Shown here piece by piece: positions 48,494 to 57,590 of a stretch of DNA of 64,000 nt. Each line of letters starts with the position of its first letter. Position 1 is the first letter of the stretch. The notes below the pieces were generated by a model that was not told the DNA's origin, ran no database searches, and saw only the letters and a list, made by a program, of their open reading frames with translations. The position numbers were made by a program, and so were the translations under genes. The stretch is from Rhodophyticola sp. CCM32 (GTDB taxonomy: Bacteria; Pseudomonadota; Alphaproteobacteria; Rhodobacterales; Rhodobacteraceae): positions 1,488,001 to 1,552,000 of the forward strand of contig NZ_CP038492.1 of assembly GCF_004751985.1 (NCBI RefSeq). Reading direction: 5' to 3'.

Positions 48494-49588
48494 TTAGTCA
48501 TTCTGGCCGCGCTTGAAAACGGCTTTCTGCATGGCCTCGAAAGACTCCATGATCCGCGGCAGACGGCGCATGGCCTTATATATCTTCACCTGCTGGTCCA
48601 TTTTCACCGCCGGTGTGCCCATCATCATCCGCCCTGACGGCACATTGGAAAAGATCGTGGTGTTGCCTGCGGTGACCACATCATCGCCGACAATGATATT
48701 GTCGGAGATGCCGGTCTGCCCGCCCAGAACCACCCGATCCCCGATCACCGTGGACCCGCCAATCGCGGTCTGGCCGCATAGCAGGCAATCCCGGCCGACC
48801 CGCACGTTATGGCCCACATGGACCGCACTATCGAGCTTGGTGCCATCGCCGATGGTGGTATTGGCAATGGTGCCCCGGTCAATCGTGTTATTGGGCCCGA
48901 TTTCCACATCATCGCCAAGTGTGACCGCGCCAAGGGAGTGAATCCGGGCCCAGCTTTGCTTGGCGGCAGGCATATCCGATGTACCAAGCGTTTCCCGCGC
49001 GGTCTCAACCGTGGATTTTTCCGGTGTCACGAAGGAAAACCCGTCGCCACCGATCACAGCGCCCGGATGGATGATCACCCGGTGCCCGATCTGCACCCGC
49101 GCCCCGATGCGCGCGCCCGGATGGATCAGGGCATCATCACCGATCCCCACATCGGCGCCGATGCTGACATGTTCGGCAATCCGGGCATTGGCGCCGATCC
49201 TGGCGCCCCGGCCGATCACCACAAACGGTCCGACAGATGCGCCCGCGCCGATCTTGGCCTCCGGGTCGATCAGTGCTGTCTGATGAAGGCCGGGCGCGAT
49301 CTCTGGACCCTGATCGAGCCTGCGGGTCAGCCCGGACAGCGCGTAGCGCGGGCGCGCGACAACAATGGCGGCCTCCAGCCCAAGGGCCTGCCAATCCGTA
49401 TCCTGGGCAAGCACGGCGGCGCGGGCCTGCCCCTCGGCCAGGCCGGGAAGGAATTTTGCCGACATCGCCACGGCCAGTTGGTCAGGCCCGGCGCTGGCCG
49501 GTTCCGCCAGGCCCGTCACCTCAAGATCAACGGCGCCAAAGGCTTCCGCCCCAAGCGCCGCTGCAATCTCATCCAATCTATGGCCCAT
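48494..49588 (-). CDS. lpxD: UDP-3-O-acylglucosamine N-acyltransferase
   Basis: Third step of lipid A synthesis: transfer of a hydroxyacyl chain from ACP to UDP-3-O-acyl-glucosamine. 364 residues: N-terminal uridine-binding domain (VTGLAEPASAGPDQLAVAMSAKFLPGLAEGQARAAVL), then a left-handed beta helix of hexapeptide repeats (IGAGASVGPFVVIGRGARIGANARI...) and the VHVGHNVRVGRDCLLCG region, and a C-terminal helix. It is part of the acp-ketosynthase group, outside the usual bamA-lpxD-fabZ-lpxA cluster, so it may be a second copy; the genome would show that. Confidence 0.9.
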   Translation of the reverse strand: MGHRLDEIAAALGAEAFGAVDLEVTGLAEPASAGPDQLAVAMSAKFLPGLAEGQARAAVLAQDTDWQALGLEAAIVVARPRYALSGLTRRLDQGPEIAPGLHQTALIDPEAKIGAGASVGPFVVIGRGARIGANARIAEHVSIGADVGIGDDALIHPGARIGARVQIGHRVIIHPGAVIGGDGFSFVTPEKSTVETARETLGTSDMPAAKQSWARIHSLGAVTLGDDVEIGPNNTIDRGTIANTTIGDGTKLDSAVHVGHNVRVGRDCLLCGQTAIGGSTVIGDRVVLGGQTGISDNIIVGDDVVTAGNTTIFSNVPSGRMMMGTPAVKMDQQVKIYKAMRRLPRIMESFEAMQKAVFKRGQND

Positions 49589-49624
49589 GGCCCGCCGCCT
49601 CGCCCGCTATCTGCGGCGAAAGCT

Positions 49625-51229
49625 TTAGCTGGTGACGGCGCGAACCGCCACCCCCGCATCCTGCATCGCCTGCCAGAGAAGCGCGTTCCGGCCATAGACA
49701 TCATCGCGGTAATTCACCCGGCCTTCCGGGGTGATCCAGGCCGTCCAGTAGACCAGATGCACCGGGATCTGGGTTTCCAGATTGATCTGGGTTTCCCGAC
49801 CGGATTGCCGATGCGTCTGATAAACCGCTTCCGGGTCCTCCTCCTGCGGGGCAAGCAGGTGATAGGCCAGTTCCTGCGGCCGATGCACCCGCACGCAGCC
49901 ATGGGAATACGCCCGCACCTGACGGTCAAACAAGTTTCGCGACGGTGTGTCATGCAGATAGATATTATGGCGGTTGGGGAACATGAATTTCACCTCGCCA
50001 AGCGCATTGCGGCTGGATGGTGGCTGGCGCAGGTCGAAGGGGAAATTCCGCGCCGTATACTGGCTGAAATCAATGCCCTGCCGGCTGACCACACGGCCCC
50101 CGCGCACCAGTTGCAGATGCCCTGCGGCCCCGGGATTGTTCCGCATCTGCGGCAGATATTCATTGACCGCGATCGAGCGTGGCACATTCCAGCTTGGGTT
50201 GATGATCATATGTTCCATGACATCGGAAAATTCGGGTGTATGACGGTTGCGGTCGCGATGGCCGACCACCACGCGGGTTTCAAATGTCGCCTCTTCACCA
50301 TCAATCACATAGGCATGGAAATCCGCGATATTCACCAGAATATGCCGCTCGCCCCGGTCCCGGTTCATCCAGCGCTGGCGTTCCATGCCAAGGATGATCT
50401 GCCCAAGACGGGTTTCGACCCCCACATTGATCTCGGCCAGGGTTTCGGTTCCCGCCTCGCCATCCGGCGTCAGCCCGTGATCTTCCTGAAACCTCTGAAC
50501 CGCAGTCTGCAGGGCAGTGTCATATGTCGCCGTGGCAGAGCGCCCCAGATATCCCATGGCGATCAGACGGTTGCGCAGCGCAATCACCCCGCCGCCCGTA
50601 TCTCCGGGCTCCAAAGCGCCGCCGGGAACCGCCGGGCCCCAGCCCCCTGCGCCCAGAACCCTCTCCAACCGCAGTTTTTCGCGCATCAGACGAACGTATT
50701 CCGGGTGGCTTGGCGGCAGGCTGCGCATGAATTCATAAGGGCTGTCTGTGGCGGTAAATTCGGTGATCTGTTCCAGCGGATCGCGGCGCGGCAGGTCCTT
50801 GACGATATCAGACACCACCTCGTCAGGGTCCAGCATGCCGGATTGCACGTCGCGGGCATATTGCAGGAACATACGTGAGGCGAGCACATCGGCCTGCCCC
50901 CGCGCATAGGGGGTATCGGCATCCCGGAAGGCGGCGCGCAGCACATCGGCATCATAACGTGACACCGGCAGCCCGTGATCCTCGACCCGGTCCAGCACAG
51001 TCAAAAGCGCATTGCGCCGTGCGGCGGCGTCTGTTGTGGCCCAGACCGGTTCAAAATTCCGGTCGCGGTAAAACTGTGCCAGCGCTTCGTCAGAGGAAGC
51101 CGCCTCGGCAATCGCCTGACGCTGTGCGGTAATCGGTTGTGCTGTCACGCTCTGCGGCAGGACCAGGCTGCCCAACAGAACCAACCCCGCGACCAATAGC
51201 GGAAATGGGGCTCTGAAAATTCGTGTCAT
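49625..51229 (-). CDS. L,D-transpeptidase, YcbB (LdtD) type
   Basis: Periplasmic enzyme that makes 3-3 peptidoglycan crosslinks. 534 residues: signal peptide (FPLLVAGLVLLGSLVLPQSVTA), an N-terminal scaffold region, a peptidoglycan-binding domain (GVIALRNRLIAMGYLG...FQEDHGLTPDGEAGTETLAEINV, about 215-290) and a YkuD catalytic domain with the HDTPSRNLF and SHGCVRV motifs, the latter holding the catalytic Cys. Divergently oriented from a DUF882 peptidase gene, which also acts on the wall. Confidence 0.9.
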   Translation of the reverse strand: MTRIFRAPFPLLVAGLVLLGSLVLPQSVTAQPITAQRQAIAEAASSDEALAQFYRDRNFEPVWATTDAAARRNALLTVLDRVEDHGLPVSRYDADVLRAAFRDADTPYARGQADVLASRMFLQYARDVQSGMLDPDEVVSDIVKDLPRRDPLEQITEFTATDSPYEFMRSLPPSHPEYVRLMREKLRLERVLGAGGWGPAVPGGALEPGDTGGGVIALRNRLIAMGYLGRSATATYDTALQTAVQRFQEDHGLTPDGEAGTETLAEINVGVETRLGQIILGMERQRWMNRDRGERHILVNIADFHAYVIDGEEATFETRVVVGHRDRNRHTPEFSDVMEHMIINPSWNVPRSIAVNEYLPQMRNNPGAAGHLQLVRGGRVVSRQGIDFSQYTARNFPFDLRQPPSSRNALGEVKFMFPNRHNIYLHDTPSRNLFDRQVRAYSHGCVRVHRPQELAYHLLAPQEEDPEAVYQTHRQSGRETQINLETQIPVHLVYWTAWITPEGRVNYRDDVYGRNALLWQAMQDAGVAVRAVTS

Positions 51230-51602
51230 GATCTGAATACCTGTTTTAAATGCTTATCTATTAAGAATATCTTTACCTTGGTGCGGCTCTCATGTGGCTG
51301 TCCATTCACAATATCACAAACACTACGGGCGACAGGCAGATTGATCACGATCTGTTCCCGGGTTGCAACGCCCAAAGATCACTCACTTGTGTGTCGCAGC
51401 ATTGTTATCGAATCCAGGACGGTTGGCGGAATGTTGCCGATGTGCTTCAAGGCATACCGAAAATAGGAAGGTGAGTCTTTCAGAATTGTTTCGTTTGTGT
51501 CATATCAATCACGTCTGTGGGGATGGATACGCGAGATAGCCGCCTGAAGGTGGCAAGAAAAGCGATGGCACGAGCATAAGACATGATGGGGCAAAGAATT
51601 CC
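51230..51602. other. Divergent promoter region, no gene recognised
   Basis: 373 bases between the L,D-transpeptidase and DUF882 genes, more AT-rich than both. No hairpin terminator, repeat family or clear small gene was seen; it should hold both promoters. Confidence 0.4.
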
Positions 51603-52163
51603 ATGAGTGATTCGATGTTTACGCGGCGTGCTGTGATGCGCGTATTCGCAGCCACGACTGTGAGTGCAGCACCGGTGATGGCGAACGCGTTCGGGCTTCT
51701 GCGGGGATCGGGGGATATTCGCAAACTGACCATGTATAACGGCCGGACCGGCGAAAACATGGACATGATCTATTGGATCGACGGTGACTATATCGGCCCG
51801 GCCCTGGATGAGATCAACTTCTTCATGCGCGACTGGCGGCAGAACGAGGTGCGGGCGATCGACCCCCGCACGATCGACATCATGACCGCCTCGCATAATC
51901 TGCTGGAAACCAGCGAACCCTATACGCTTCTGTCCGGCTATCGGTCCCCGGCAACCAATGCGATGCTGCGCGCCCGGTCCCGTGGTGTTGCCCGGAACTC
52001 CCGCCATATGGTCGGCGAAGCGGCGGATCTGCGGATCAATTCGCGCAGCGTCAGCCAGGTTTTCCGTGCCGCGGCCGCCTGCAACGCAGGCGGTGTCGGG
52101 CGGTATTCCGGCTCGAACTTCGTGCATATGGATTGTGGCCCCGTGCGCACCTGGGGCCGCTGA
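51603..52163 (+). CDS. DUF882 (YcbK-like) murein peptidase family protein
   Basis: Exported M15-type peptidase family member. 186 residues with an N-terminal signal including two arginines (MFTRRAVMRVFAATTVSAAPVMA), possibly Tat. The domain shows SGYRSPATNAMLR, SRHMVGEAADLRI (His-x6-Asp metal pair) and SNFVHMDCGPVRTWGR (last metal His), the zinc site of the DUF882/M15 group. A role in trimming or crosslinking peptidoglycan is inferred from the family and from the neighbouring L,D-transpeptidase. Confidence 0.88.
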   Translation: MSDSMFTRRAVMRVFAATTVSAAPVMANAFGLLRGSGDIRKLTMYNGRTGENMDMIYWIDGDYIGPALDEINFFMRDWRQNEVRAIDPRTIDIMTASHNLLETSEPYTLLSGYRSPATNAMLRARSRGVARNSRHMVGEAADLRINSRSVSQVFRAAAACNAGGVGRYSGSNFVHMDCGPVRTWGR

Positions 52164-52255
52164 GCGGCTCCTCATATCAATTTCAAGCCAGTCTGTTCGG
52201 GGGTTTTGAGAGCGATCACTCACCCGGTTCAGGATTTTGCCTGTCTCAGCTATGC

Positions 52256-52320
52256 GGAATTCTGCAGAATTCCGAATGGGAAAACTCCAGTTTTCCCTGC
52301 CGTTTTCCTCGAGGAAAACG
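52256..52320. repeat. Family B palindromes, copy 4 with a third palindrome
   Basis: GGAATTCTGCAGAATTCC, 5 bases, GGAAAACTCCAGTTTTCC (lying within GGG...CCC), then CGTTTTCCTCGAGGAAAACG at 52301-52320, a perfect 20-bp palindrome not seen in the other copies. Confidence 0.85.
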
Positions 52321-52349
52321 ATTGAAGCGTCCTGCTATTATCATGTCTG

Positions 52350-52450
52350 TAGCGTTTCGACTTTACCTTGAAGCAGTACAACGGCTTTCGCGTTTGAGCC
52401 AAAGGCGAAAGGCAGCGGAAGGCGTTTCAACATAAAGTCGAAACGCTCTA
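52350..52450. repeat. Dispersed repeat family C, copy 2
   Basis: Starts TAGCGTTTCGACTTTACC and ends AAAGTCGAAACGCTCTA, a 15-bp inverted end with TA at the edges; inside GGCTTTCGCGTTT...AAAGGCGAAAGG. About 100 bp. The ends resemble those of the IS630 in this window (AGAGCGTTTTGCG). Confidence 0.8.
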
Positions 52451-52527
52451 AAGTTCACTCTGACATTGGACATCCCCTGCCCTGCCCCCATATCTTGGGC
52501 TGCACAACACATATGCAGGAGGCCCAG

Positions 52528-52977
52528 ATGCAATCTTACGCCAAGACCGATGCCGCCCTTGCCCGGCTGACCCCTGAGGAATACCGGGTGACACAGGAAA
52601 ACGGGACGGAACGGCCGGGCACGGGCGCCCTTCTGGGCAACAAGGCCCCGGGGATTTATGTGGATATCGTCTCAGGCGAGCCGCTGTTTGCATCGGCTGA
52701 CAAATATGAGTCCGGTTGCGGCTGGCCAAGCTTCACCAAAGCGATCACCCCGGCCCATGTGACGGAACTGACCGATACCAGCCACGGGATGACCCGGACC
52801 GAGGTCCGCTCGACCCATGGAGACAGCCATCTGGGCCATGTCTTCCCCGATGGGCCCGCCGACCGGGGCGGATTGCGCTATTGCATCAACTCCGCCTCTT
52901 TGCGGTTCATCCATCGCGACGAGATGGAGGCCGAAGGGTATGGCGAATACCTGACCCAGGTGGAGGATGTGGCATGA
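52528..52977 (+). CDS. msrB: Peptide-methionine (R)-S-oxide reductase
   Basis: Reduces methionine-R-sulfoxide in proteins. 149 residues. [10 protein letters not shown] and the catalytic Cys in [14 protein letters not shown] are present. The two CxxC zinc pairs of E. coli MsrB are missing: the sequence has SGEPLF and [11 protein letters not shown] at those places, so this is the zinc-free form. ATG at 52528 follows AGGAGG at 52516. It overlaps msrA by 4 bases. Confidence 0.95.
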   Translation: MQSYAKTDAALARLTPEEYRVTQENGTERPGTGALLGNKAPGIYVDIVSGEPLFASADKYESGCGWPSFTKAITPAHVTELTDTSHGMTRTEVRSTHGDSHLGHVFPDGPADRGGLRYCINSASLRFIHRDEMEAEGYGEYLTQVEDVA

Positions 52978-53480
52978 GCGCGCGCGCGGTTCTGGCGGGG
53001 GGCTGTTTCTGGGGCATGCAGGATCTGATCCGCAAACAGCCGGGCGTTATCTCGACCCGGGTGGGCTATACCGGTGGGGACGTCGCCAATGCCACCTATC
53101 GCAATCACGGCACCCATGCGGAAGGGATCGAGATCATTTTTGATCCCGCAAAGATCAGCTATCGCCGGTTGCTGGAGCTGTTTTTCCAGATCCATGACCC
53201 GACCACGCTGAACCGTCAGGGCAATGACCGGGGCCTGTCCTACCGGTCGGCCGTCTATTACGTGGATGAGGATCAGCATCAGCAGGCGCAGGAGACTATT
53301 GCCGATGTGAATGCCTCGGGTCTGTGGCCCGGCCCGGTGGTGACCGAGCTTGCCCCCGCCGGCCCGTTCTGGGAGGCGGAGCCGGAGCATCAGGATTATC
53401 TGGAACGTATTCCCAATGGCTATACCTGCCATTTCATCCGCCCGGACTGGGTGCTGCCCAAACGCGACGCGGCGGAATAA
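52974..53480 (+). CDS. msrA: Peptide-methionine (S)-S-oxide reductase
   Basis: Partner enzyme for the S epimer. 168 residues with the active site [10 protein letters not shown] (catalytic Cys), [24 protein letters not shown], and a C-terminal region with YTCHF whose Cys may act as recycling Cys. ATGA overlap with msrB makes a tight repair operon. Confidence 0.96.
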   Translation: MSARAVLAGGCFWGMQDLIRKQPGVISTRVGYTGGDVANATYRNHGTHAEGIEIIFDPAKISYRRLLELFFQIHDPTTLNRQGNDRGLSYRSAVYYVDEDQHQQAQETIADVNASGLWPGPVVTELAPAGPFWEAEPEHQDYLERIPNGYTCHFIRPDWVLPKRDAAE

Positions 53481-53532
53481 CCGAGGCGATAGCAGGGCGT
53501 CGGTGCGACATGTGAAGCGCAATGCCCATTGC

Positions 53533-54012
53533 TCAAAGCGCAATCACAGGCCTTGTAATCATCAGCCACAGCAATGCGACAATGGCCAGGAACGCTGGTA
53601 TGCCACATGCGACCCAAATGCGAAAAAGCCGCTGATATCGTGACGTGAGTGGTACGCCTGACCGGGCAGATGCGCGTGCCTCATCTCGCATTTTTGCCTG
53701 GATCGCGACCACGGGGAGCCAGAAAAACCCAATAAAAACATAAAGCGCAAGGGAGGCAACAATCCAGCCTTCCAAAAGGGACCATCCAAGATTTTGCGCT
53801 AAAATGATCCCCGTGATGGGCTGTGCGATCGCGGCCGTTGCTGTGAACAACATATCTGCGATGACGACAATTGCGGCAGTATGGGCGATGCTGGCAGGGT
53901 CTTTCGTACGATGGGCCATGACCATAAAAAACGCGATCCCTGCACCAGTCCCAATCAAAACACAGGCGCCAAGAACATGCAGCAAACGGACAACGTCAAT
54001 CCAATCGATCAT
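53533..54012 (-). CDS. DUF2269 family membrane protein
   Basis: 159 residues with four hydrophobic helices. The start VVRLLHVLGACVLIGTGAGIAFFMVMAHRT has the conserved His and the small-residue pattern of the DUF2269 family; the middle FIGFFWLPVVAIQAKMRD is also typical. Function unknown. The gene overlaps the reductase gene upstream by 4 bases, so the two are probably one transcript and may work together. Confidence 0.75.
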   Translation of the reverse strand: MIDWIDVVRLLHVLGACVLIGTGAGIAFFMVMAHRTKDPASIAHTAAIVVIADMLFTATAAIAQPITGIILAQNLGWSLLEGWIVASLALYVFIGFFWLPVVAIQAKMRDEARASARSGVPLTSRYQRLFRIWVACGIPAFLAIVALLWLMITRPVIAL

Positions 54013-55337
54013 CGTGTCTCCAACGCAATGCGTGCAACCAAGGCCAGGGCAATACCGGGCAGGACTTTGACCATAGGACCAAGAGGATCAAGCCAAAGGT
54101 TCGGGACAAAGAACGTTGATGCTGTCAGATAGAAAAGACTGACCCCAATGGCGAGCCAACACGCCTGCTTCGCATATTCGCGATGGGCAAACCCTGCGGC
54201 TATCGCAATATCGACAACGGCCCAGAAAAGCACGCTGGTGACAGCTAAGGCACGTGGCCAGCCGACATCTTGCAAAACAAGAGCCGCTTCATTCACCCTC
54301 AAGAACCCGATGACACCAGACAGGAACCAAAATAGGATAAGCGTGAATATGATAATCGGGGTTAGTAGCGCCATACGCGCAAACAGGCGGTCCTCGACGC
54401 GCGCTGGCATGCTGGCCAATGTCTGCGAGAGCGATTTGACAGGAAGGCCCCCAAACTCCGAAAGGTCTGTTGGAACGCCCGTAACACCATCAGTCAGCAC
54501 TTTGACAGCGGTGCTTCGCAGAGGCGACCGCCACCCCAGTTTCCCCAACCCATCTGCAGCTTTTGCCATCACCTGCACCAAGAAACCCGGGATCATGAAT
54601 TCACGTCTGGCAGGCGTAAATCCCAGCCAGTGGCGCATAGATGCCACGACATCACGCAAAGAATGTGTCTCGCTTTCAACAAGATCCCCAACAAAGCCGT
54701 TGGGGATATCACCTGCGAGGGCGGCGCTTACAGCTTCGGCAACATCATCCAGTGCGATCGTCTGAACCTTGGCCTCAGGCATCGCGATGGGCTGTATGAA
54801 TGGAAATGCGGCAAGCATGCGCAACATTGTCGTGCCACCGTAGCTATGTCTTGCCACCACAAGTCCTGGTCGAAAAATATGGTGGTTTGCGCCTGTGTTC
54901 TGAATAGCAGCATCGCCGCGTGCCTTTGACGCAAGAAATGGCGTCGTCGCGTTTGCATGGGCCCCGGCCGCTGAAATCTGGATGACTTTCACATTGGCCG
55001 ATACGCAAGCTTGGGCCAAAGCAGCCACTGCATGATGATGGACCACCTCAAGGTCATCTTCTGGTCCGTCTTGCAGAGCCCCTGAACAATTCACCACGGC
55101 ATCAATGCCTTGTAAGAAAGGCTGCCAAGCACTTGTCTCGGTCAGAGACCGAAGGTCGGCAGACAGCCATCTGACAGCCGGAAGCACACGTTTTCCAGTG
55201 CCGATGTCTCGACCATGCCCAATGATCGTATGCCCGTCACGTTCTAAACGCCGCGCGACCCCGCAACCGATGAGACCATATGCGCCAATGATCAGAACAG
55301 TCGCGCCAGCTTGGGTTTTGGAAATGTTAACACCCAT
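54009..55337 (-). CDS. NAD(P)-binding SDR-type protein fused to a DoxX-like membrane domain
   Basis: 442 residues. The first 280 are an atypical short-chain dehydrogenase fold: ATVLIIGAYGLIGCGVARRLERDGH (nucleotide loop), DAVVNCSGALQDG, IQISAAGAHANATTPFLASKARGD and RPGLVVARHSYGG. The last 140 residues have four membrane helices (ALLTPIIIFTLILFWFLSGVIGF...FVPNLWLDPLGPMVKVLPGIAL) in a DoxX-like pattern. Such fusions are thought to act on lipid or quinone substrates at the membrane; the reaction is unknown. It is followed by the DUF2269 gene. Confidence 0.75.
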   Translation of the reverse strand: MGVNISKTQAGATVLIIGAYGLIGCGVARRLERDGHTIIGHGRDIGTGKRVLPAVRWLSADLRSLTETSAWQPFLQGIDAVVNCSGALQDGPEDDLEVVHHHAVAALAQACVSANVKVIQISAAGAHANATTPFLASKARGDAAIQNTGANHHIFRPGLVVARHSYGGTTMLRMLAAFPFIQPIAMPEAKVQTIALDDVAEAVSAALAGDIPNGFVGDLVESETHSLRDVVASMRHWLGFTPARREFMIPGFLVQVMAKAADGLGKLGWRSPLRSTAVKVLTDGVTGVPTDLSEFGGLPVKSLSQTLASMPARVEDRLFARMALLTPIIIFTLILFWFLSGVIGFLRVNEAALVLQDVGWPRALAVTSVLFWAVVDIAIAAGFAHREYAKQACWLAIGVSLFYLTASTFFVPNLWLDPLGPMVKVLPGIALALVARIALETR

Positions 55338-55350
55338 ATAAATTCTCTAT

Positions 55351-55449
55351 TAAAGCGAAATCGTTTTATTCTGCAACATCGCTCATCAAAATTCACGTTC
55401 GAGATCAGCAGTTTGCTGACCCGGAGGCAGAGAATTTTGATTCAGATCG
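55351..55449. repeat. Dispersed repeat family D, copy 4 (right end lost)
   Basis: Starts TAAAGCGAAATCGTTTTA and keeps the inner GTTCGAGATCAGCAGTTTGCTGA and GAGGCAGAGAATTTTGATTCAG, but the terminal AAACGATTTCTGCTCTA is missing, cut next to the tenA 3' end. Confidence 0.7.
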
Positions 55450-55463
55450 CTACCCAACCCGTA

Positions 55464-56135
55464 TCAGGCAATGACCGGCCACTGCTCCTCGCGATAGGCA
55501 CTGTCCCAGAACATCCACTCATATTGTACGGATCGCTTGAAGGCGGCTAGCATGGCAACGCGCTGAGCCTCTGTCGCCTTATCGGCGGCGGCGTCATTGA
55601 TGGCGATCACTGCATCAACCGATTCACCGAAAGACGGATCGCTGTAGGTCTCTATCCAGGCTTGATACGGGTTGGCGGGTCCCGTCTCGGCGGCGATACG
55701 ATTGCCTACGTCCCAATAGATCCAGAAACATGGCAGAACTGCCGCCACGAGTTCCTCATAGCTTGCCTGATGGGCCATGGTCAGCAGAAAATTCGTATAG
55801 CCATAGCATGTTGGCGAAGGCTCGCTTCGCGCAGCATCGGATGATGCAATTCCGAATGTCTGAAAGACCCCTTCATGCAGGGCCCGCTCGACGGTCAGCG
55901 CACCCTGGGCTGAACGTGCGAATTGTTCCATGGCGTTGGCATCGGGCGCTTTGGCCGAAGCGATCGCCAGCGCACGCGAATATTGTTCCAGGTAAAGGGC
56001 GTCCTGGATCATGTAGAACTGGAAGCGTTGTCGGGACAGACGCCCCGCTGCAAGCTCGCGGTTGAACGGAAGATCAAAGATGCGTTCACGCATCCCTGTG
56101 GTTTCCTGCCACGCCCATTCACTGAATTTGGTCAG
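55464..56135 (-). CDS. tenA: Thiaminase II / aminopyrimidine aminohydrolase (TenA)
   Basis: Salvages thiamine breakdown products by hydrolysing aminopyrimidines to HMP. About 223 residues, all helical: FSEWAWQETTGMRERIFDLPFNRELAAGRLSRQRFQFYMIQDALYL, CYGYTNFLL and the catalytic Cys in VLPCFWIYWDVG. The start is odd: no ATG, GTG or TTG lies at the right place, but AAGGAG stands 7 bases before a CTG at 56135, which gives the proper N-terminus and overlaps thiD by 17 bases. An ATG further in (56093) would cut off the first helix. Confidence 0.85.
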   Translation of the reverse strand: MTKFSEWAWQETTGMRERIFDLPFNRELAAGRLSRQRFQFYMIQDALYLEQYSRALAIASAKAPDANAMEQFARSAQGALTVERALHEGVFQTFGIASSDAARSEPSPTCYGYTNFLLTMAHQASYEELVAAVLPCFWIYWDVGNRIAAETGPANPYQAWIETYSDPSFGESVDAVIAINDAAADKATEAQRVAMLAAFKRSVQYEWMFWDSAYREEQWPVIA

Positions 56136-56958
56136 ATGGTATCTCCTTGTGCTTGGTTTGCGCCCACAGGGCGTGAAAGTGATGAACCGGGCCGTGACCC
56201 TGTCCGACATCAAGCGCATCGCCGCCCAGCAAGGCGTCCGTCAGATAGGCTTTGGCATCAGCAACGGCCGAAGCCATCGAAGACCGCCGGGGCAGCAGTG
56301 CTGCAATGGCTGCAGACAATGTGCATCCGGTGCCATGGGTATTCTTGGTCTGGACCCGCCTGGCCGGAAACATTGTCAGCGCTTCGCCGTCAAACAGGAC
56401 ATCCGGGCTGGTCTCAGCGGTCAGATGACCCCCTTTCAACAGCACGTTGCCCGGCCCCAGATCGTACAAGGCCCGCGCCGCATCCGCCATACCGTCGATT
56501 GTATCCGGTGGCGCACGATCCAGCAGCACACCAGCCTCTGGCAGGTTCGGCGTAATCAGGGTTGCCAGAGGAAGAAGTTCCTGGCGCATGATTTCTATCG
56601 CGTCGCTCGCCAGCAGCCGATCACCGCTCTTGGCGACCATCACCGGGTCCAGAATGACGATATCAACCTGATGATGGCGGAGCCGCTGCGCAACCATCGA
56701 CGCCACAGCAGCGGTATCAATCATCCCGATCTTGACGGCGTCGACCCGGACGTCTTCGAACAATGTATCCATCTGCGCGGCCACGAAATCGGGCGGCACA
56801 TGCAGGATGCGTGTCACGCCTTGGGTGTTCTGGGCGACCAACGCGGTCATCACCGACATGCCATAGGCACCAAGAGCCGAGAACGTCTTGATATCGGCCT
56901 GGACGCCAGCGCCGCCGCTCGGATCGGTGCCGGCAATGGTCAGGACATTCGGGATCAT
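56119..56958 (-). CDS. thiD: Hydroxymethylpyrimidine/phosphomethylpyrimidine kinase
   Basis: Phosphorylates HMP and HMP-P for thiamine synthesis. 279 residues of the ribokinase fold: LTIAGTDPSGGAGVQADIKTFSALGAYGMSVMTALVAQN, DPVMVAKSGDRLL, and NTHGTGCTLSAAIAA with the catalytic Cys/Asp region. Overlaps thiE by 4 bases and tenA at its end. Confidence 0.95.
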   Translation of the reverse strand: MIPNVLTIAGTDPSGGAGVQADIKTFSALGAYGMSVMTALVAQNTQGVTRILHVPPDFVAAQMDTLFEDVRVDAVKIGMIDTAAVASMVAQRLRHHQVDIVILDPVMVAKSGDRLLASDAIEIMRQELLPLATLITPNLPEAGVLLDRAPPDTIDGMADAARALYDLGPGNVLLKGGHLTAETSPDVLFDGEALTMFPARRVQTKNTHGTGCTLSAAIAALLPRRSSMASAVADAKAYLTDALLGGDALDVGQGHGPVHHFHALWAQTKHKEIPSDQIQ

Positions 56959-57590
56959 GGGCGGGCCTTCTTCAGGGCCGTTGCAATGGCCCGCGCCGCC
57001 TTTTGCGGGTCTGCGGCACTGCAGATGGCCGAAACGACCGCCATCCCGGCCGCATTGGCGGCGACGACTTCAGCCGCGTGTCCAGCTTTTAAACCGCCGA
57101 TGGCCACGGCCGGAACCGGCGCTGTGGCGACCAGTCGGGCAAGACCATCAAAACCAACGGGCGGTTCATGGTCCGGCTTGGTCGCGGTCGCGAATACCGG
57201 GCCAGCCCCGACATAGTCGACCCGGGCGGGATCAACGGCCTTGGCGTTTGCGAGCGTTGTAACCGAGAGGCCCAGGATCATCCTGGTGCCAATACGCGCA
57301 CGGGTGTCAGCAACGGGAGTGTCAGCCTGTCCGATATGCAGGCCATCGGCACCACACGCGAGCGCGGCCTCAATATCATCATTGACGATCATAAGCGCAC
57401 CAGTTCCGGAAAGGGCGGTCTGCAGGGCACGGCCAATGGCGATGCGCTCGGCTGTCGATGCCGTTTTATGGCGCAACTGGACCATAGTGGCCCCGCCGGC
57501 CACAGCTGCGCGGGCCGTCTCCACCATGCCACGTTCACCGCAAAGTTCAGGGTCGAGAACCAGATAGAGCGAAAGATTGAGGCGGGTCAT
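56955..57590 (-). CDS. thiE: Thiamine-phosphate synthase
   Basis: Couples HMP-PP and thiazole phosphate to thiamine monophosphate. 211 residues of the TIM-barrel family: QLRHKTAS, MIVNDDIEAALACGADGLHIGQADTPV, GAGPVFATATKPDHEPP (pyrophosphate loop) and AIGGLKAGHAAEV. ATG at 57590 follows directly on thiM with a 4-base overlap. Confidence 0.94.
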   Translation of the reverse strand: MTRLNLSLYLVLDPELCGERGMVETARAAVAGGATMVQLRHKTASTAERIAIGRALQTALSGTGALMIVNDDIEAALACGADGLHIGQADTPVADTRARIGTRMILGLSVTTLANAKAVDPARVDYVGAGPVFATATKPDHEPPVGFDGLARLVATAPVPAVAIGGLKAGHAAEVVAANAAGMAVVSAICSAADPQKAARAIATALKKARP

